DNA of 64,000 nucleotides, from the NCBI GenBank assembly GCA_002408205.1, contig DHQY01000009.1, positions 248,001 to 312,000 on the forward strand, written 5' to 3'. Positions 17,539-28,201 of the stretch are shown here, one piece after another. The DNA is from Bacteroidales bacterium UBA5326 (GTDB lineage: Bacteria > Bacteroidota > Bacteroidia > Bacteroidales > UBA932). The position numbers and the translations under genes were made by a program. Position 1 is the first letter of the stretch. Each line of letters opens with the position of its first letter. Below the pieces are notes generated by a model. The model was not told where the DNA came from. It was given only the letters and a program-made list of their open reading frames with translations, and ran no database searches.

Positions 17539-17628
17539 CATGAAAACCCTTTTAAACCTTACTAAGTAGAGAATGTCAAAATATTCGTCGTTTTTATCAT
17601 TGGAAAACTTATATTTTATAACAATTAT

Positions 17629-18717
17629 ATGTCCAAACGTATCAGATGGGTTGTTTTTGTCGTTCTGGGAGTAGTAGTGTGCGGCATAATCTTTTTCCCT
17701 TCCATCAGAAAAAAAATGCAGACCGGAGATGAAATACCGGTCGTTGGAAGCCCGGTGTCCCGCGGGCGGGTGTTGAATGTGAACGCAGAAATAATCAAAC
17801 CTCACGTCATGTCGGATAAAACCATTACTACAGGTGATATCCTGCCGGCGGAGGAAGTAAATCTTATGTTTGAGACTTCCGGAAAAGTGGTAGCTGTTTA
17901 TTTCAGGGAGGGAGAATATGTGCGGAAAGGTACGTTACTTGCCAAAATTAACGATGCTCCGCTACAGGCGCAGCTTAAAAAACTGGAAGCCCAGGTAAAG
18001 CTGGCCCAGGACCGTGTGTACCGGCAGCAAACTTTGCTGGAGCGGGATGCCGTTAGCCAGGAAACCTACGAATCTGTACTTACTGATTATAACAAACTGC
18101 TTGCAGATATCGATCTGGTTCAGGCACAGATAGATCAGACAGAGCTGAAGGCTCCGTTCGACGGAATTATCGGGTTGCGCCAGCTGAGTGAAGGCGCTTT
18201 TGCTTCGCCTAACACGAAAATTGCTACGCTGGCCCAGGTTTCACAATTGAAAATAGATTTCTCGGTTCCCGAAACGTACGCTTCTGAAATAGAAAAGGGC
18301 ATGACCATTCAGTTCAGCCTGACAGGCGATGACGGCAGGGAACGTACATACAATGCTAAAGTATATGCCCTGGAATCCGGCATAAGTAAGGAAACCCGCA
18401 CGCTGAACGTCCGTGCCCTGTATTCCAATGCAGAAGGAAAACTGATGCCCGGGCGTTACATCTCGGTGTCTATTAACCGACAGGAAATAAAAGATGCCAT
18501 TTCTGTACCCTCCGAGGCGATTATTCCTGAAATGGGAAAGAATATTATCTATTTATATAAGGGAGGCCAGGCCCGGCCAATAGAGATCACTACCGGGTTA
18601 CGGACCGAAAGCCGTGTCCAGGCACTTACCGGATTGTCTGCGGGTGATACGCTCATTATTTCGGGGGTAATGCAGTTGCGCGACGGTCTTAATGTGGTAA
18701 TTGACCGTCTGCAATAG
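17629..18717 (+). CDS. RND efflux periplasmic adaptor (membrane fusion protein)
   Basis: A 362-residue HlyD/AcrA-type adaptor. It has an N-terminal TM anchor (VVFVVLGVVVCGIIFF) and a lipoyl half EEVNLMFETSGKVVAVYFREGEYVRKG. A coiled-coil hairpin at about residues 115-165 precedes the second lipoyl half LKAPFDGIIGLRQLSEGAF and the beta-barrel and membrane-proximal domains. There is no lipobox. It is the first gene of an adaptor-pump-TolC operon; the next start is 13 nt downstream. Confidence 0.94.
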   Translation: MSKRIRWVVFVVLGVVVCGIIFFPSIRKKMQTGDEIPVVGSPVSRGRVLNVNAEIIKPHVMSDKTITTGDILPAEEVNLMFETSGKVVAVYFREGEYVRKGTLLAKINDAPLQAQLKKLEAQVKLAQDRVYRQQTLLERDAVSQETYESVLTDYNKLLADIDLVQAQIDQTELKAPFDGIIGLRQLSEGAFASPNTKIATLAQVSQLKIDFSVPETYASEIEKGMTIQFSLTGDDGRERTYNAKVYALESGISKETRTLNVRALYSNAEGKLMPGRYISVSINRQEIKDAISVPSEAIIPEMGKNIIYLYKGGQARPIEITTGLRTESRVQALTGLSAGDTLIISGVMQLRDGLNVVIDRLQ

Positions 18718-18730
18718 GAGGAGTTCAGTT

Positions 18731-21700
18731 ATGAATATTTCCGAACTTAGTATAAAAAGACCTGTACTTGCCACCGTGGTGGTGCTCATCATTACCATTT
18801 TTGGGATTCTTGGCTACACTTTTCTCGGGACGAGGGAATTTCCCAGCGTGGATCAACCCATAATAACCGTAAATGTAAGCTATCCGGGCGCCAATGCCGA
18901 TGTGATCATGAACCAGATTACGGAGCCCCTGGAACAGAACATTAACGGGATCCCGGGCATCCGCTCCCTGAGCAGCGTGAGCAGTCAGGGAAGTTCCCGC
19001 ATTACGGTGGAATTTGAGCTGAGTGTAGACATGGAGACAGCAGCCAACGACGTGCGTGACAAGGTCTCCAGGGCGCAGCGGTTCCTTCCGCGTGATTGCG
19101 ACCCGCCAACCGTATCTAAAGCCGATGCCGATGCCACGCCCATAATGCAGATAAGTGTGCGCAGTGACACACGGTCTCTGATGGAGGTCAGCGAAATTGC
19201 CGATCTTACCGTCAAAGAACGGTTACAGACCATTCAGGATGTAAGCGGTGTAAGCATTTGGGGTGAGAAGCGTTATTCCATGCGCCTTTGGCTTGACCCC
19301 GACAAAATGGCCGGGTACGGCGTAACTCCCATGGATGTCAAAAATGCCATAGACAAAGAAAACGTTGAGCTGCCTTCGGGCCGGATTGAGGGAGACAAGA
19401 TTGAACTCTCCATCCGAACACTGGGACTTATGTCCACTCCTTACGAATTCAACAATGTGATCATCAAAAAGAACGGGAGCCAGATTGTACGTTTCCAGGA
19501 TATTGGCCGCGCCGAACTTGGCCCCGAAGATACCCGAAGTGCTTTCAGAAAAGACGGAGTGCCTATGGTTGTGGTCGTGATTGTACCTCAACCCGGGGCC
19601 AATCATATTATGATTGCCGACGAGGCCATACAACGTGTGGAACAATTAAAAAAAGATCTTCCGGAAGATGTGTCGGTAGATGTTTTATATGATAACACAC
19701 AATATATCAGGGCATCCATTAAAGAAGTGCGGGATACCATTTTTATTGCCTTTCTTCTGGTAGTATTCATTATTTTTGTGTTCCTGCGCGACTGGCGCGT
19801 GACGCTGGTACCGGTTGTGGTAATTCCCGTTTCGCTTATTGGGGCGTTTTTTGTCATGTACCTGGCCGGGTTTTCCATTAACGTACTTTCCATGCTGGCG
19901 GTGGTTTTGTCAGTGGGGTTGGTGGTGGACGACGCCATTGTGGTTACCGAGAACATCTATATCCGTATTGAAAGGGGCATGTCACCCAGAGAGGCGGGTA
20001 TTGAAGGTTCCAAAGAAATCTTTTTTGCCGTTATTTCCACAACTATAACACTTATTGCGGTTTTCCTCCCTATTGTGTTCATGGAGGGAATGACGGGCCG
20101 TTTATTCAAGGAATTCAGTATTGTGATTGCCGGGTCGGTGGGCATATCCTCTATAGTGGCTCTTACCTTTACGCCTATGCTCGCAACCAAGATTCTCAAG
20201 AGGCGGGAACATAAAAACTGGATATATACAAGGACGGAACCTTTTTTCGAACGGATGATTGGCGGGTATGCCAGGGGCTTGGGCCGGTTTTTAAAAACCA
20301 AATGGCTCACTATTCCCATTATGCTGGTATTGTTTGGATCCATTGCCTATTTCTGGGCAAAGATCCCTTCCGAATTATCTCCCATGGAAGACCGTTCACA
20401 ATTTACAGTACGGGTTACCGGGCAGGAAGGCAGTACGTTTGAATATATAAGAGACGTAACCGACCGGATTGCCGATATTACAGATTCTATCACATTCGAA
20501 AAAAGGGCTATCACTTCCCGATCCTCCACAGGCAACGGTTTTGTCTCGGTTTTATTGCCGAATATTTCAGAAAGGGAACGGAGTCAGATGGAAATTGCCG
20601 AACTCGTAACCCGGAGGATGGCCCGCGAAACGCAGGCCCGTGTTTTTGTTCAGCAAACTTCCACTTTTGGCGGAAGCCGAGGCGGTATGCCGGTTCAATA
20701 TGTTTTGCAGGCACCCACTTTAGCAAAATTACAGGAAGTTTTGCCCGCCTTTATGGAAGAAGTGGACAATAGCCCGATTCTTCGCATGGCCGATGTAAAC
20801 CTGAAATTTACCAAACCCGAAACACGTATTGTTATTGACAGGGACAAGGCAACTTCCATGGGTGTGAGTACCCTGAATATTGCCCAGACGCTCCAGTATG
20901 CATTAAGCGGGCAGCGTATGGGCTACTTTTACATGAACGGTAAGCAGTACCAGATACTGGGTGAGATCAACAGGCAGCAACGAAATACGCCGCTTGACCT
21001 GAAATCGTTGTTTATACGCAGTTCGGGAGGAGATATGATCCAACTGGATAATCTGGTTACACTCAATGAAGACGTGGCGCCGCCACAACTATACAGATAT
21101 AACCGTTTTGTTTCGGCCACCGTATCTTCCGGGTTGAATGAAGGGTATACTATCGGAGACGGATTGGACGAGATGGACCGGATAGCCAAAAAAGTCCTTG
21201 ATGATAGTTTCCGTACCGCTCTGGCGGGTGAGTCCAAGGAATTCCGTGAAAGCTCATCGAGCCTGATGTTTGCCATGATGCTGGCCCTTGTGCTGATTTT
21301 TCTGGTTTTAGCCGCACAATTCGAAAGCTTTAAGGATCCAGTAATTGTTATGATCACTGTTCCTTTGGCCCTGGCAGGCGGACTGGCTCTGATGAGCTGG
21401 ACGGGACAGACTATGAATATTTTCAGCCAGATAGGATTGATCATGCTTATTGGGCTTGTGGCCAAAAACGGGATCCTTATCGTAGAATTCGCCAATCAGA
21501 AGCAGAACGCGGGGATTCCCAAGATGGAAGCTGTTGCTGCCGCTGCCGTACAAAGGTTGCGGCCGGTGTTAATGACCAGTATTTCTACCGTACTTGGCCT
21601 TATCCCGCTTGTATTTGCCTCGGGAGAAGGTGCGAACGGGCGTATTACCATGGGAGTGGCTGTTGTGGGCGGATTGGTGTTTGCCACATTTATGACATTG

Positions 21701-21775
21701 TTTGTTGTGCCCGCTGTATATGGGTATATTGCAACCGACAGAAGCAAAAAAATTATTCACAGGGAGGTTTTATGA
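18731..21775 (+). CDS. RND efflux pump, HAE-1/AcrB family
   Basis: A 1014-residue inner-membrane proton-driven pump. The start MNISELSIKRPVLATVVVLIITIFGI is typical, so ATG 18731 was preferred to an earlier in-frame GTG-type start inside the adaptor gene. The proton-relay aspartates are in VGLVVDDAIVVTENI of TM4. Twelve TMs and two large periplasmic loops can be seen, with the second-half TM10-11 segment GLVAKNGILIVEFANQ. It overlaps the TolC gene by 4 nt. The substrate cannot be read from the sequence. Confidence 0.96.
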   Translation: MNISELSIKRPVLATVVVLIITIFGILGYTFLGTREFPSVDQPIITVNVSYPGANADVIMNQITEPLEQNINGIPGIRSLSSVSSQGSSRITVEFELSVDMETAANDVRDKVSRAQRFLPRDCDPPTVSKADADATPIMQISVRSDTRSLMEVSEIADLTVKERLQTIQDVSGVSIWGEKRYSMRLWLDPDKMAGYGVTPMDVKNAIDKENVELPSGRIEGDKIELSIRTLGLMSTPYEFNNVIIKKNGSQIVRFQDIGRAELGPEDTRSAFRKDGVPMVVVVIVPQPGANHIMIADEAIQRVEQLKKDLPEDVSVDVLYDNTQYIRASIKEVRDTIFIAFLLVVFIIFVFLRDWRVTLVPVVVIPVSLIGAFFVMYLAGFSINVLSMLAVVLSVGLVVDDAIVVTENIYIRIERGMSPREAGIEGSKEIFFAVISTTITLIAVFLPIVFMEGMTGRLFKEFSIVIAGSVGISSIVALTFTPMLATKILKRREHKNWIYTRTEPFFERMIGGYARGLGRFLKTKWLTIPIMLVLFGSIAYFWAKIPSELSPMEDRSQFTVRVTGQEGSTFEYIRDVTDRIADITDSITFEKRAITSRSSTGNGFVSVLLPNISERERSQMEIAELVTRRMARETQARVFVQQTSTFGGSRGGMPVQYVLQAPTLAKLQEVLPAFMEEVDNSPILRMADVNLKFTKPETRIVIDRDKATSMGVSTLNIAQTLQYALSGQRMGYFYMNGKQYQILGEINRQQRNTPLDLKSLFIRSSGGDMIQLDNLVTLNEDVAPPQLYRYNRFVSATVSSGLNEGYTIGDGLDEMDRIAKKVLDDSFRTALAGESKEFRESSSSLMFAMMLALVLIFLVLAAQFESFKDPVIVMITVPLALAGGLALMSWTGQTMNIFSQIGLIMLIGLVAKNGILIVEFANQKQNAGIPKMEAVAAAAVQRLRPVLMTSISTVLGLIPLVFASGEGANGRITMGVAVVGGLVFATFMTLFVVPAVYGYIATDRSKKIIHREVL

Positions 21776-23124
21776 GGACGATACATATTAGGTTAGTATT
21801 GGCTGCCGCCGCGGCGGTTATTGGAACCGCCGCGCCGCTGCACGGGCAGCAGGTTGAGGGGCAGGCTCTGTATCCTGTCTCGCTTGAGGATTGTATAGAG
21901 ACCGGTCTTCAAAACAATTACTCGGTGCGTATAATGCGAAACCTGGAAAAAGTGGCGAAAAATAACGCTACCAGGGGAAACGCCGGCCAGCTCCCCACAG
22001 TGGGTCTGAGTGCTTCTTACGGAGGAACAAATTACTCAAATACATACAACTACCCCGACGGAACTCAGACAAAAAGCGCCTCATTAAATAATAATATACA
22101 GGCGGGTCTGGATGTGAACTGGACTCTGTTCGACGGATTCGGCATAAGGGCAAATTACCGGAAACTGCAGGAGCTCAAGTTACAGGGCGAACTGGATATG
22201 AGGCTGACCCTCGAGGACTTTGTGGCTGCCGTTACTTCGGAATATTTTCACCTGATTCGTCAGAGAATACGGCTGCGCAACCTGTACCGGTCCGTAACAT
22301 TATCCAGAGAAAGACTGCGAATTGTGCAGGAAAGTTTCCATATCGGGGCTGCCTCGGGGCTCGATTACCAACAGGCGCAGGTCGATTTCAATGCAGACAC
22401 ATCTGATTACCTTGCCCAGACCGAACTGGTGAGAAAATCTGTGATCAACCTGAACAGGCTACTCGCCCTGGACGATATAGAAAGAAAAACCGTACCTGCC
22501 GATTCGGCCATCATTTTTAATGCCTTACTGGATAGGGATAAATTATGGGACCGTGCATTGACCAACAATACTTCTTTGCTTATTGCCATGAGCGATCAGA
22601 CCGTTTCTGAACTCGATCTCCAACGCGTTCAAAGCAGGAATTATCCCTATTTAAAAATTAATGCCGGTTATGGCTACCGAAATTACTGGTATACAAACGG
22701 TACCTATAAGGATAACAACCAATTGGGACCGTCTCTGGGTGCCAGTATGGGCTTTACTTTGTTCGACGCCGGTAACCGGCGCAGGGAACAAATGAATGCC
22801 CGACTCGATATTGAAAACAGCCAATTACGGCAGGCACAGATAGAAAACTCGCTGAAGGCCGATCTTGCCAGCCTCTGGATGGCTTATCAAAATAACCTGG
22901 AAATGTGGAACATAGAAAAGAGTAATCTGGGTGTGGCCAGGAGCAATTTTGAGATAGCCATGGAGCGTTACCGGCTTAGGGAATTATCCGGGATAGAACT
23001 CAGGGAAGCCCAGCTGAGTTTGTTACAATCTGAAGAACGTTTATCGACGGTTGAATACAATATTAAAATTTGTGAGATATCTTTGCTGATGCTAAGCGGA
23101 GATATACTGACCTGCGATTTATAA
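21772..23124 (+). CDS. TolC-family outer-membrane efflux protein
   Basis: A 450-residue outer-membrane factor with a signal peptide (LVLAAAAAVIGTAAPLHGQ). It has the two OEP repeats: LEDCIETGLQNNYSVRIM opens the first, and TLFDAGNRRREQMNARLDIENSQLRQAQIENSLKADLASLW marks the second. It completes a tripartite efflux system with the adaptor and pump upstream. Confidence 0.93.
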   Translation: MRTIHIRLVLAAAAAVIGTAAPLHGQQVEGQALYPVSLEDCIETGLQNNYSVRIMRNLEKVAKNNATRGNAGQLPTVGLSASYGGTNYSNTYNYPDGTQTKSASLNNNIQAGLDVNWTLFDGFGIRANYRKLQELKLQGELDMRLTLEDFVAAVTSEYFHLIRQRIRLRNLYRSVTLSRERLRIVQESFHIGAASGLDYQQAQVDFNADTSDYLAQTELVRKSVINLNRLLALDDIERKTVPADSAIIFNALLDRDKLWDRALTNNTSLLIAMSDQTVSELDLQRVQSRNYPYLKINAGYGYRNYWYTNGTYKDNNQLGPSLGASMGFTLFDAGNRRREQMNARLDIENSQLRQAQIENSLKADLASLWMAYQNNLEMWNIEKSNLGVARSNFEIAMERYRLRELSGIELREAQLSLLQSEERLSTVEYNIKICEISLLMLSGDILTCDL

Positions 23125-23126
23125 CC

Positions 23127-25160
23127 GTGAATTCTATTGATAATCCTTTATTGACCCCGCCGGGGCTGCCTTATGGAGCCCCGGCTTTTACAACTATTAA
23201 GCTCGAACATTACAAACCGGCTCTTTTGTCTGCTATAAGCACGGGAAAAGCACAGGTAGATGCCATTGTGAACGATCCCGGCGAACCCGGGTTCTGTAAC
23301 ACAGTAGAAGCATTGGAGTTTTCCGGTGAAGAGGTAAAACGGATTGCGCAGATCTTCTCCAACCTGAACGAAGCATGCACTTCCGGTCAAATGCAGGAAC
23401 TTGCCCGGGATCTTTCGCCCTTATTTACGGAATATCAGCTATATATTACGCTCAACGAGGGCTTGTTCAACAAGATCAAAACGGTATATGAACGGCGCGA
23501 CAGTCTGGATCTCAATCCCTCACAGTTAAGGCTCCTTACAGAAACCTATAAATCATTTTCACGAAACGGAGCTAATTTATCTGCAGAAGACAAGAAGAAA
23601 TACGGGGCTGTTCAGGAACAGCTGGCTGTTGCTTCCCTCAAATTTTCTCAGAATCTGCTGGCAGCTACCAATGCCTATTTGTTACTTATAACAGATCCGG
23701 CCCGTCTTGACGGCCTGCCTGAATTTGTACGCGAAATGGCTGCTTCCGAGGCGAACGCCCGAAACAGACACGGATGGGTATTTACGCTCGATTATCCCTC
23801 TTACAGCGCTTTTCTTAAATACAGTACATGCCGCGAATTGAAGGAAGAGATATGGAAAGCATACAATAGCCGGTGCATGGAAGAATTTGACAACCGACAG
23901 ATTATGATAGAAATAGCCCGGTTGCGTATTGAGTCTGCCCAATTGCTGGGTTATGATAAATATTCTGACTATGCGCTGGAACCCCGTATGGCCAAAACGC
24001 CACAGGCAGTGAATGATTTCCTGAACAATCTGATAAGCAGGTCGTTGCCTTATGCGAAGAAAGAGATAGTAGCTATCCGGCATTTTGCAGAAATAAAAGG
24101 GTTCACAGAAGCATTAATGCCCTGGGACTTTTCTTATTGGTCTGAAAAATACCGGGAAGAGAAATTCTCCCTGAATGAAGAAGCGCTTAAACCTTACTTC
24201 AGGCTCGAATCGGTTGTTGATGCCGTATTGGGACTGGCAACGCGCTTATACGGCCTGCGGTTTAATCCGGTAACAAATGTGCCTGTATATCATCCCGATG
24301 TCCGGGTGTATGAAGTAACAGAACAGGATGGCCGGTTTATGGCTTTATTGTATACCGATTATTTTCCACGTGAAAGCAAACGCGGCGGAGCGTGGATGAC
24401 CACATACCGGGACCAGTCTGTGTCTGAAGGAAGAGAAGTTCGTCCGCTCGTTTCACTGGTTACCAATTTTACTAAGCCTACAGAGAATACCCCGTCGTTG
24501 CTTACTTTCAGTGAAGTCACGACCCTCCTGCATGAATTCGGTCATTGCCTTCACGGTATACTGACAGAGGGTGCCTATGCTTCGCTTACCGGGACCAATG
24601 TGGCCCGCGACTTTGTAGAATTGCCGTCACAGATAATGGAAAACTGGGCTTATGAACCGGAATTCCTTCAGTCCTTCGCCAGGCATTATTTGACGTCGGA
24701 CCCGCTGCCGCAGGAATGGATAGACCGGATAGTGGCTGCCAGAAATTATCTGGCCGGCTATAACCAGGTGCGCCAGTTGCAGTTTGGGCTTCTGGATATG
24801 GCATGGCACGACATTACTCAGGTTCCCGGCCAGGATCCTATAGTCTATGAACAGGCTGTTCTGGCTGCTTCTGCGGTCCTTCCGCAGGTTCCCGGAACTG
24901 GCTCTGCTCCCGGTTTTTCCCATATTTTTGCCGGAGGATACAGCGCCGGCTATTATTCTTATAAATGGGCGGAGGTTCTGGAAGCAGACGCTTTCTCCCT
25001 GTTCCGGGAACAAGGTGTTTTTAACAAAGAAGTGGCCTCACGCTTTAGAGACTGCATTCTGTCCCGGGGCGGCATGGAAGAGGCAGACGTGCTGTACCGC
25101 CGTTTCCGGGGCCGTGCCCCCGAACCCGATGCCTTGTTTAAAAAATTATTCCTGGAATAA
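23127..25160 (+). CDS. dcp: M3-family metallopeptidase, peptidyl-dipeptidase Dcp type
   Basis: A 677-residue zinc peptidase. The HExxH motif is in TLLHEFGHCLHG (about residues 467-471), with the third ligand Glu in FVELPSQIMENW about 30 residues later. DRQIMIEIARLRIESAQLLGY and GGYSAGYYSYKWAEVLEADAF are M3 signatures. There is no signal peptide, so it is cytosolic. It starts with GTG 2 nt after the tolC stop and must be read on the pump transcript. It converges with the next gene and overlaps it by 15 nt. Confidence 0.94.
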   Translation: MNSIDNPLLTPPGLPYGAPAFTTIKLEHYKPALLSAISTGKAQVDAIVNDPGEPGFCNTVEALEFSGEEVKRIAQIFSNLNEACTSGQMQELARDLSPLFTEYQLYITLNEGLFNKIKTVYERRDSLDLNPSQLRLLTETYKSFSRNGANLSAEDKKKYGAVQEQLAVASLKFSQNLLAATNAYLLLITDPARLDGLPEFVREMAASEANARNRHGWVFTLDYPSYSAFLKYSTCRELKEEIWKAYNSRCMEEFDNRQIMIEIARLRIESAQLLGYDKYSDYALEPRMAKTPQAVNDFLNNLISRSLPYAKKEIVAIRHFAEIKGFTEALMPWDFSYWSEKYREEKFSLNEEALKPYFRLESVVDAVLGLATRLYGLRFNPVTNVPVYHPDVRVYEVTEQDGRFMALLYTDYFPRESKRGGAWMTTYRDQSVSEGREVRPLVSLVTNFTKPTENTPSLLTFSEVTTLLHEFGHCLHGILTEGAYASLTGTNVARDFVELPSQIMENWAYEPEFLQSFARHYLTSDPLPQEWIDRIVAARNYLAGYNQVRQLQFGLLDMAWHDITQVPGQDPIVYEQAVLAASAVLPQVPGTGSAPGFSHIFAGGYSAGYYSYKWAEVLEADAFSLFREQGVFNKEVASRFRDCILSRGGMEEADVLYRRFRGRAPEPDALFKKLFLE

Positions 25161-26606
25161 AATGCCCTGAATCCCGTTACGGGAAACGATTACTTTATAG
25201 GCGTGGAAGGAAGATTTTCCTTCTGACTGAACCTGCATAACAATGTGCAGGAAGTATGTCTTGGCGCAGTTAATGGTCAGCAGATCGCCCGATTCTTCGT
25301 TTATTTTGAGCAGGGGGATTTCCGGATTATCCATTTTCTGGGTAAAACGATTAACGTGAAAGCGAACTATGTCGTTGATGCCGCTTATGTGATAGATGTT
25401 GTTTTCTGCCAGTTTCCGGCTGTCTATATTCACCATTTTTCTATAAAGGATGATCTTTTCGTCCAGAATGGAATACTCGGAACTCAGGATGCTGTCTTTG
25501 TTGCGAAGGTCCATAACTTCCCCCGGGATTTTGTCGGACGAAATGAAGTCCATTCCTTCTTTTATCCAGCCTATCTCCTCGTCCTTAATGCGGACAACCG
25601 CCTTGTGGTCGAAATACTTGCTTTTACGTTTGTAGGCAAAGTAATAACGCATGAGCTCCTTTATCCGGTCTTTTAGCATGTAACTGACAACCAAGGCAAC
25701 GAACAAAGGAATGGAAAAGCTACCAAAACGGCGTTGAAAGGCAAAGGCTACCACGGTAGCAAAGATCATGGCCACCCCGGCGGCTATACTATAATAAATC
25801 TGTTCAATAGCCACCCCGTCACGCTTTTTGTTCAATGTCACAAAAAGGTCGCTTTCTATGTATTTCTTAAGCAGGCCGTACCTGAACACCAGGTTCCGGT
25901 TATTTTCCCGGTCCCCGGGTTCCAGTACATTATAACCCACTTGTCTTTTATAGGCGTATTCACCAATTACAAAATCGTGAATTCGCTTCTCTTCCTGGGG
26001 ATATCGGCCTTTCCCTTTCAGGTATTTCAATATCCGGAGCGCATAAAGCACCACCATCTGGCTGAGCGCCTCGTCTCCAAAACGAAAATGATCTTGCAGT
26101 TCGTCGGGAACGGTAGGTACGGTAATGATGTTTTTTAGATTACGGTAGTGCTCTAAAATGGCCTTTACCGAGTCTGCGTACTGAGAACAAAGTAACGCCG
26201 TGTCGGAGGGCGTCTGTCCCCTGATGATCATTTTGGCATGGTCTCTTAAGGCGCTTTTAATGATGGCCGAGACCATTTTTATCTGATAAATGTATTCGGC
26301 GGCATTTTTCCGCAGGGGTGACGAGGCCACGTCGCGGAATGCCTGTTCGAGGAAACGGAAAGGAACCGCGTTTTCTACCGAGAGGTCCCGTAAAATATAA
26401 ACGGGAGTAATCATCCGTACGTTGGATTTCACGTCGCGGTAGAATTGATCTTTTCCATAGGTCTGCGGGTTGATATCCAGACTGTTGGGCACGAAAAACC
26501 ATGTATTTACCGCAAAGAGGTTCTTCTGTACTTTACGGCGCACAAGAAACCGTTGTTTAAACTCAACGGCAAATTCATCGTGGATCTTATACTGAATTTC
26601 AACCAT
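25146..26606 (-). CDS. Conserved membrane protein of unknown function in the porin/CYTH operon
   Basis: A 486-residue protein I do not recognise. It starts MVEIQYKIHDEFAVEFKQRF and has a soluble N-terminal half of about 270 residues. Two adjacent TM helices (SIAAGVAMIFATVVAFAF and FSIPLFVALVVSYML) lie near residues 275-315, and a C-terminal soluble domain follows. It has no signal peptide. It is the last gene of a six-gene operon; the 10-nt gap to the transporter gene suggests a linked role, perhaps in sensing or regulating anion or polyphosphate flux. Confidence 0.7.
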   Translation of the reverse strand: MVEIQYKIHDEFAVEFKQRFLVRRKVQKNLFAVNTWFFVPNSLDINPQTYGKDQFYRDVKSNVRMITPVYILRDLSVENAVPFRFLEQAFRDVASSPLRKNAAEYIYQIKMVSAIIKSALRDHAKMIIRGQTPSDTALLCSQYADSVKAILEHYRNLKNIITVPTVPDELQDHFRFGDEALSQMVVLYALRILKYLKGKGRYPQEEKRIHDFVIGEYAYKRQVGYNVLEPGDRENNRNLVFRYGLLKKYIESDLFVTLNKKRDGVAIEQIYYSIAAGVAMIFATVVAFAFQRRFGSFSIPLFVALVVSYMLKDRIKELMRYYFAYKRKSKYFDHKAVVRIKDEEIGWIKEGMDFISSDKIPGEVMDLRNKDSILSSEYSILDEKIILYRKMVNIDSRKLAENNIYHISGINDIVRFHVNRFTQKMDNPEIPLLKINEESGDLLTINCAKTYFLHIVMQVQSEGKSSFHAYKVIVSRNGIQGILFQE

Positions 26607-26616
26607 AGGCTATCTG

Positions 26617-28200
26617 TTAAAAAAAGACGCCGTTTGTATATCCCAGCCAACGCAAAACGGTCTCGCCCCAAATGATGATAACAATCCAGCTGATGACCAT
26701 CATAGTAATACCGTATTTAAACGTGTCGCTCCAACTGTAATGGTTGGTGGTGTACAACAGCGCCGCAGGTTTGGAATTAAAGGGCAGAACATAAACGTGT
26801 CCTACCAGCATGGCTACGGGAAAAGCCAGCGACATAACGGGGTATCCGAACTGTTGGGCCACGCTTATGGCTATGGGCACGAAAATAAGCGTCTGCATGG
26901 TCTTGGACTGGAACAGCATGGCGCTGAACAGCATGGTGCCGGTAAGGAGCAGGTAAAGCACCCAGAACGGAGTATGTTCGGTTATTCCAATGGCCGAAAA
27001 GGCCTGGGCCACGAGGGTCCCTGGGAGTCCCGAAGCATCGAGTCCGGCCCCCAGAGTGTATGCCCCGGCCGAGAAGAGCAGGAGGTGCCAGGGAATGTCT
27101 ACGTCGTTCCATCTGACCACACCAAATTTGGGGATGAGCGCTACAACGGCCCCGATAAAGGCTACCGAGGTGGGGCTGATGCCGTGCAGTGTCTCGGTGG
27201 CCCACAGACCCAGAACGCAGACGAAAATGGCCACGGCTTTGTATTCTTCGGTTTTCATAGGCCCCAGGCTGTGCAGTTCCTGGCGCAGCCTTTCCATTCC
27301 GCCCTCAATACGGGGCTTCTTTTCCTCGGGTTTCAGGCGGAATATAAGGCGGGTTCCCACAAACCAGCCGATAAGTATAAGCAGTATGCTCATGGGCAAT
27401 GCCGGTACCAGCCACTGGGTATATCCGAATGAATTCTGCCCCATGGCCCCGGCAATGAGCGAACCGGCCAGCAGCGTGGCCCCCGATCCCGTCAGGAACC
27501 CGTTGGCCCCCATGTTAATCTGGAACAAATTCTGCAATACGAGGTTGCGCCCAAAGTTATTCCTGTTTTCACCCCCCGTGGCACCGTATATGGCTGCCAC
27601 CACCATAAATATGGGGAGCAAAATGGCGGCCTTGGCCGTAGTGGCCGAGATGAAGGCAGATAAAACCAGGTTGATGACAATAAAACTGATCATCACCCCA
27701 AAGGAATTTTTACCGAACCGTAGCACAAACCAAAGCGCAAAACGCTTGGCTACCTGTGTTTTAACCAGCATGCTGGCCAGAATGAACGACAGGATGTTCA
27801 GCCACATGACCGGGTGTCCCAATTGCGCAAAAGCGGTATTTTCTGTGGTCACTCCCGTGAGCACAATGGACAGGATCACCAAAAGGGAAGTCAGATAATT
27901 GGGAATAGCTTCGGTGATCCATAAAATGATTGCGGCCACAAAAATGGCCAGCATAGCATAATTTATCCGGGAGAACCCGTCCGCCCCCAGCGCCTGCAAA
28001 CGCTGCAGGGCTGTGGCAGACAAGCCTTCCGAAGAAATATTGTTCAGGAAAGAAATGTCTGAGAACCAATAGATAAGCACAAACATTACAACAGAGAGAG
28101 GGCCTCCCAAAATGGACATCCATCGTTCAAAGCCCGACTTCTGCATTTTAGGGAGCTTCTCAATCTTGTAGTTACTCATATCCAGCGGATCGAATGCCAT
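26617..28200 (-). CDS. SLC13/DASS-family sodium:anion symporter
   Basis: A 527-residue permease with about 12 TMs. It carries family features such as FVAAIILWITEAIPNYLTSLL and SALFISATTAKAAILLP-type segments, and a late SKTMQTLIFVPIAISVAQQFG. Members carry dicarboxylates, sulfate or phosphate. Here an OprO/P-type porin and two CYTH proteins in the same operon favour an inorganic (phosphate-like) anion, which is inference. The stop lies 10 nt before the unknown membrane protein. Confidence 0.88.
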   Translation of the reverse strand: MAFDPLDMSNYKIEKLPKMQKSGFERWMSILGGPLSVVMFVLIYWFSDISFLNNISSEGLSATALQRLQALGADGFSRINYAMLAIFVAAIILWITEAIPNYLTSLLVILSIVLTGVTTENTAFAQLGHPVMWLNILSFILASMLVKTQVAKRFALWFVLRFGKNSFGVMISFIVINLVLSAFISATTAKAAILLPIFMVVAAIYGATGGENRNNFGRNLVLQNLFQINMGANGFLTGSGATLLAGSLIAGAMGQNSFGYTQWLVPALPMSILLILIGWFVGTRLIFRLKPEEKKPRIEGGMERLRQELHSLGPMKTEEYKAVAIFVCVLGLWATETLHGISPTSVAFIGAVVALIPKFGVVRWNDVDIPWHLLLFSAGAYTLGAGLDASGLPGTLVAQAFSAIGITEHTPFWVLYLLLTGTMLFSAMLFQSKTMQTLIFVPIAISVAQQFGYPVMSLAFPVAMLVGHVYVLPFNSKPAALLYTTNHYSWSDTFKYGITMMVISWIVIIIWGETVLRWLGYTNGVFF

Positions 28201-28201
28201 A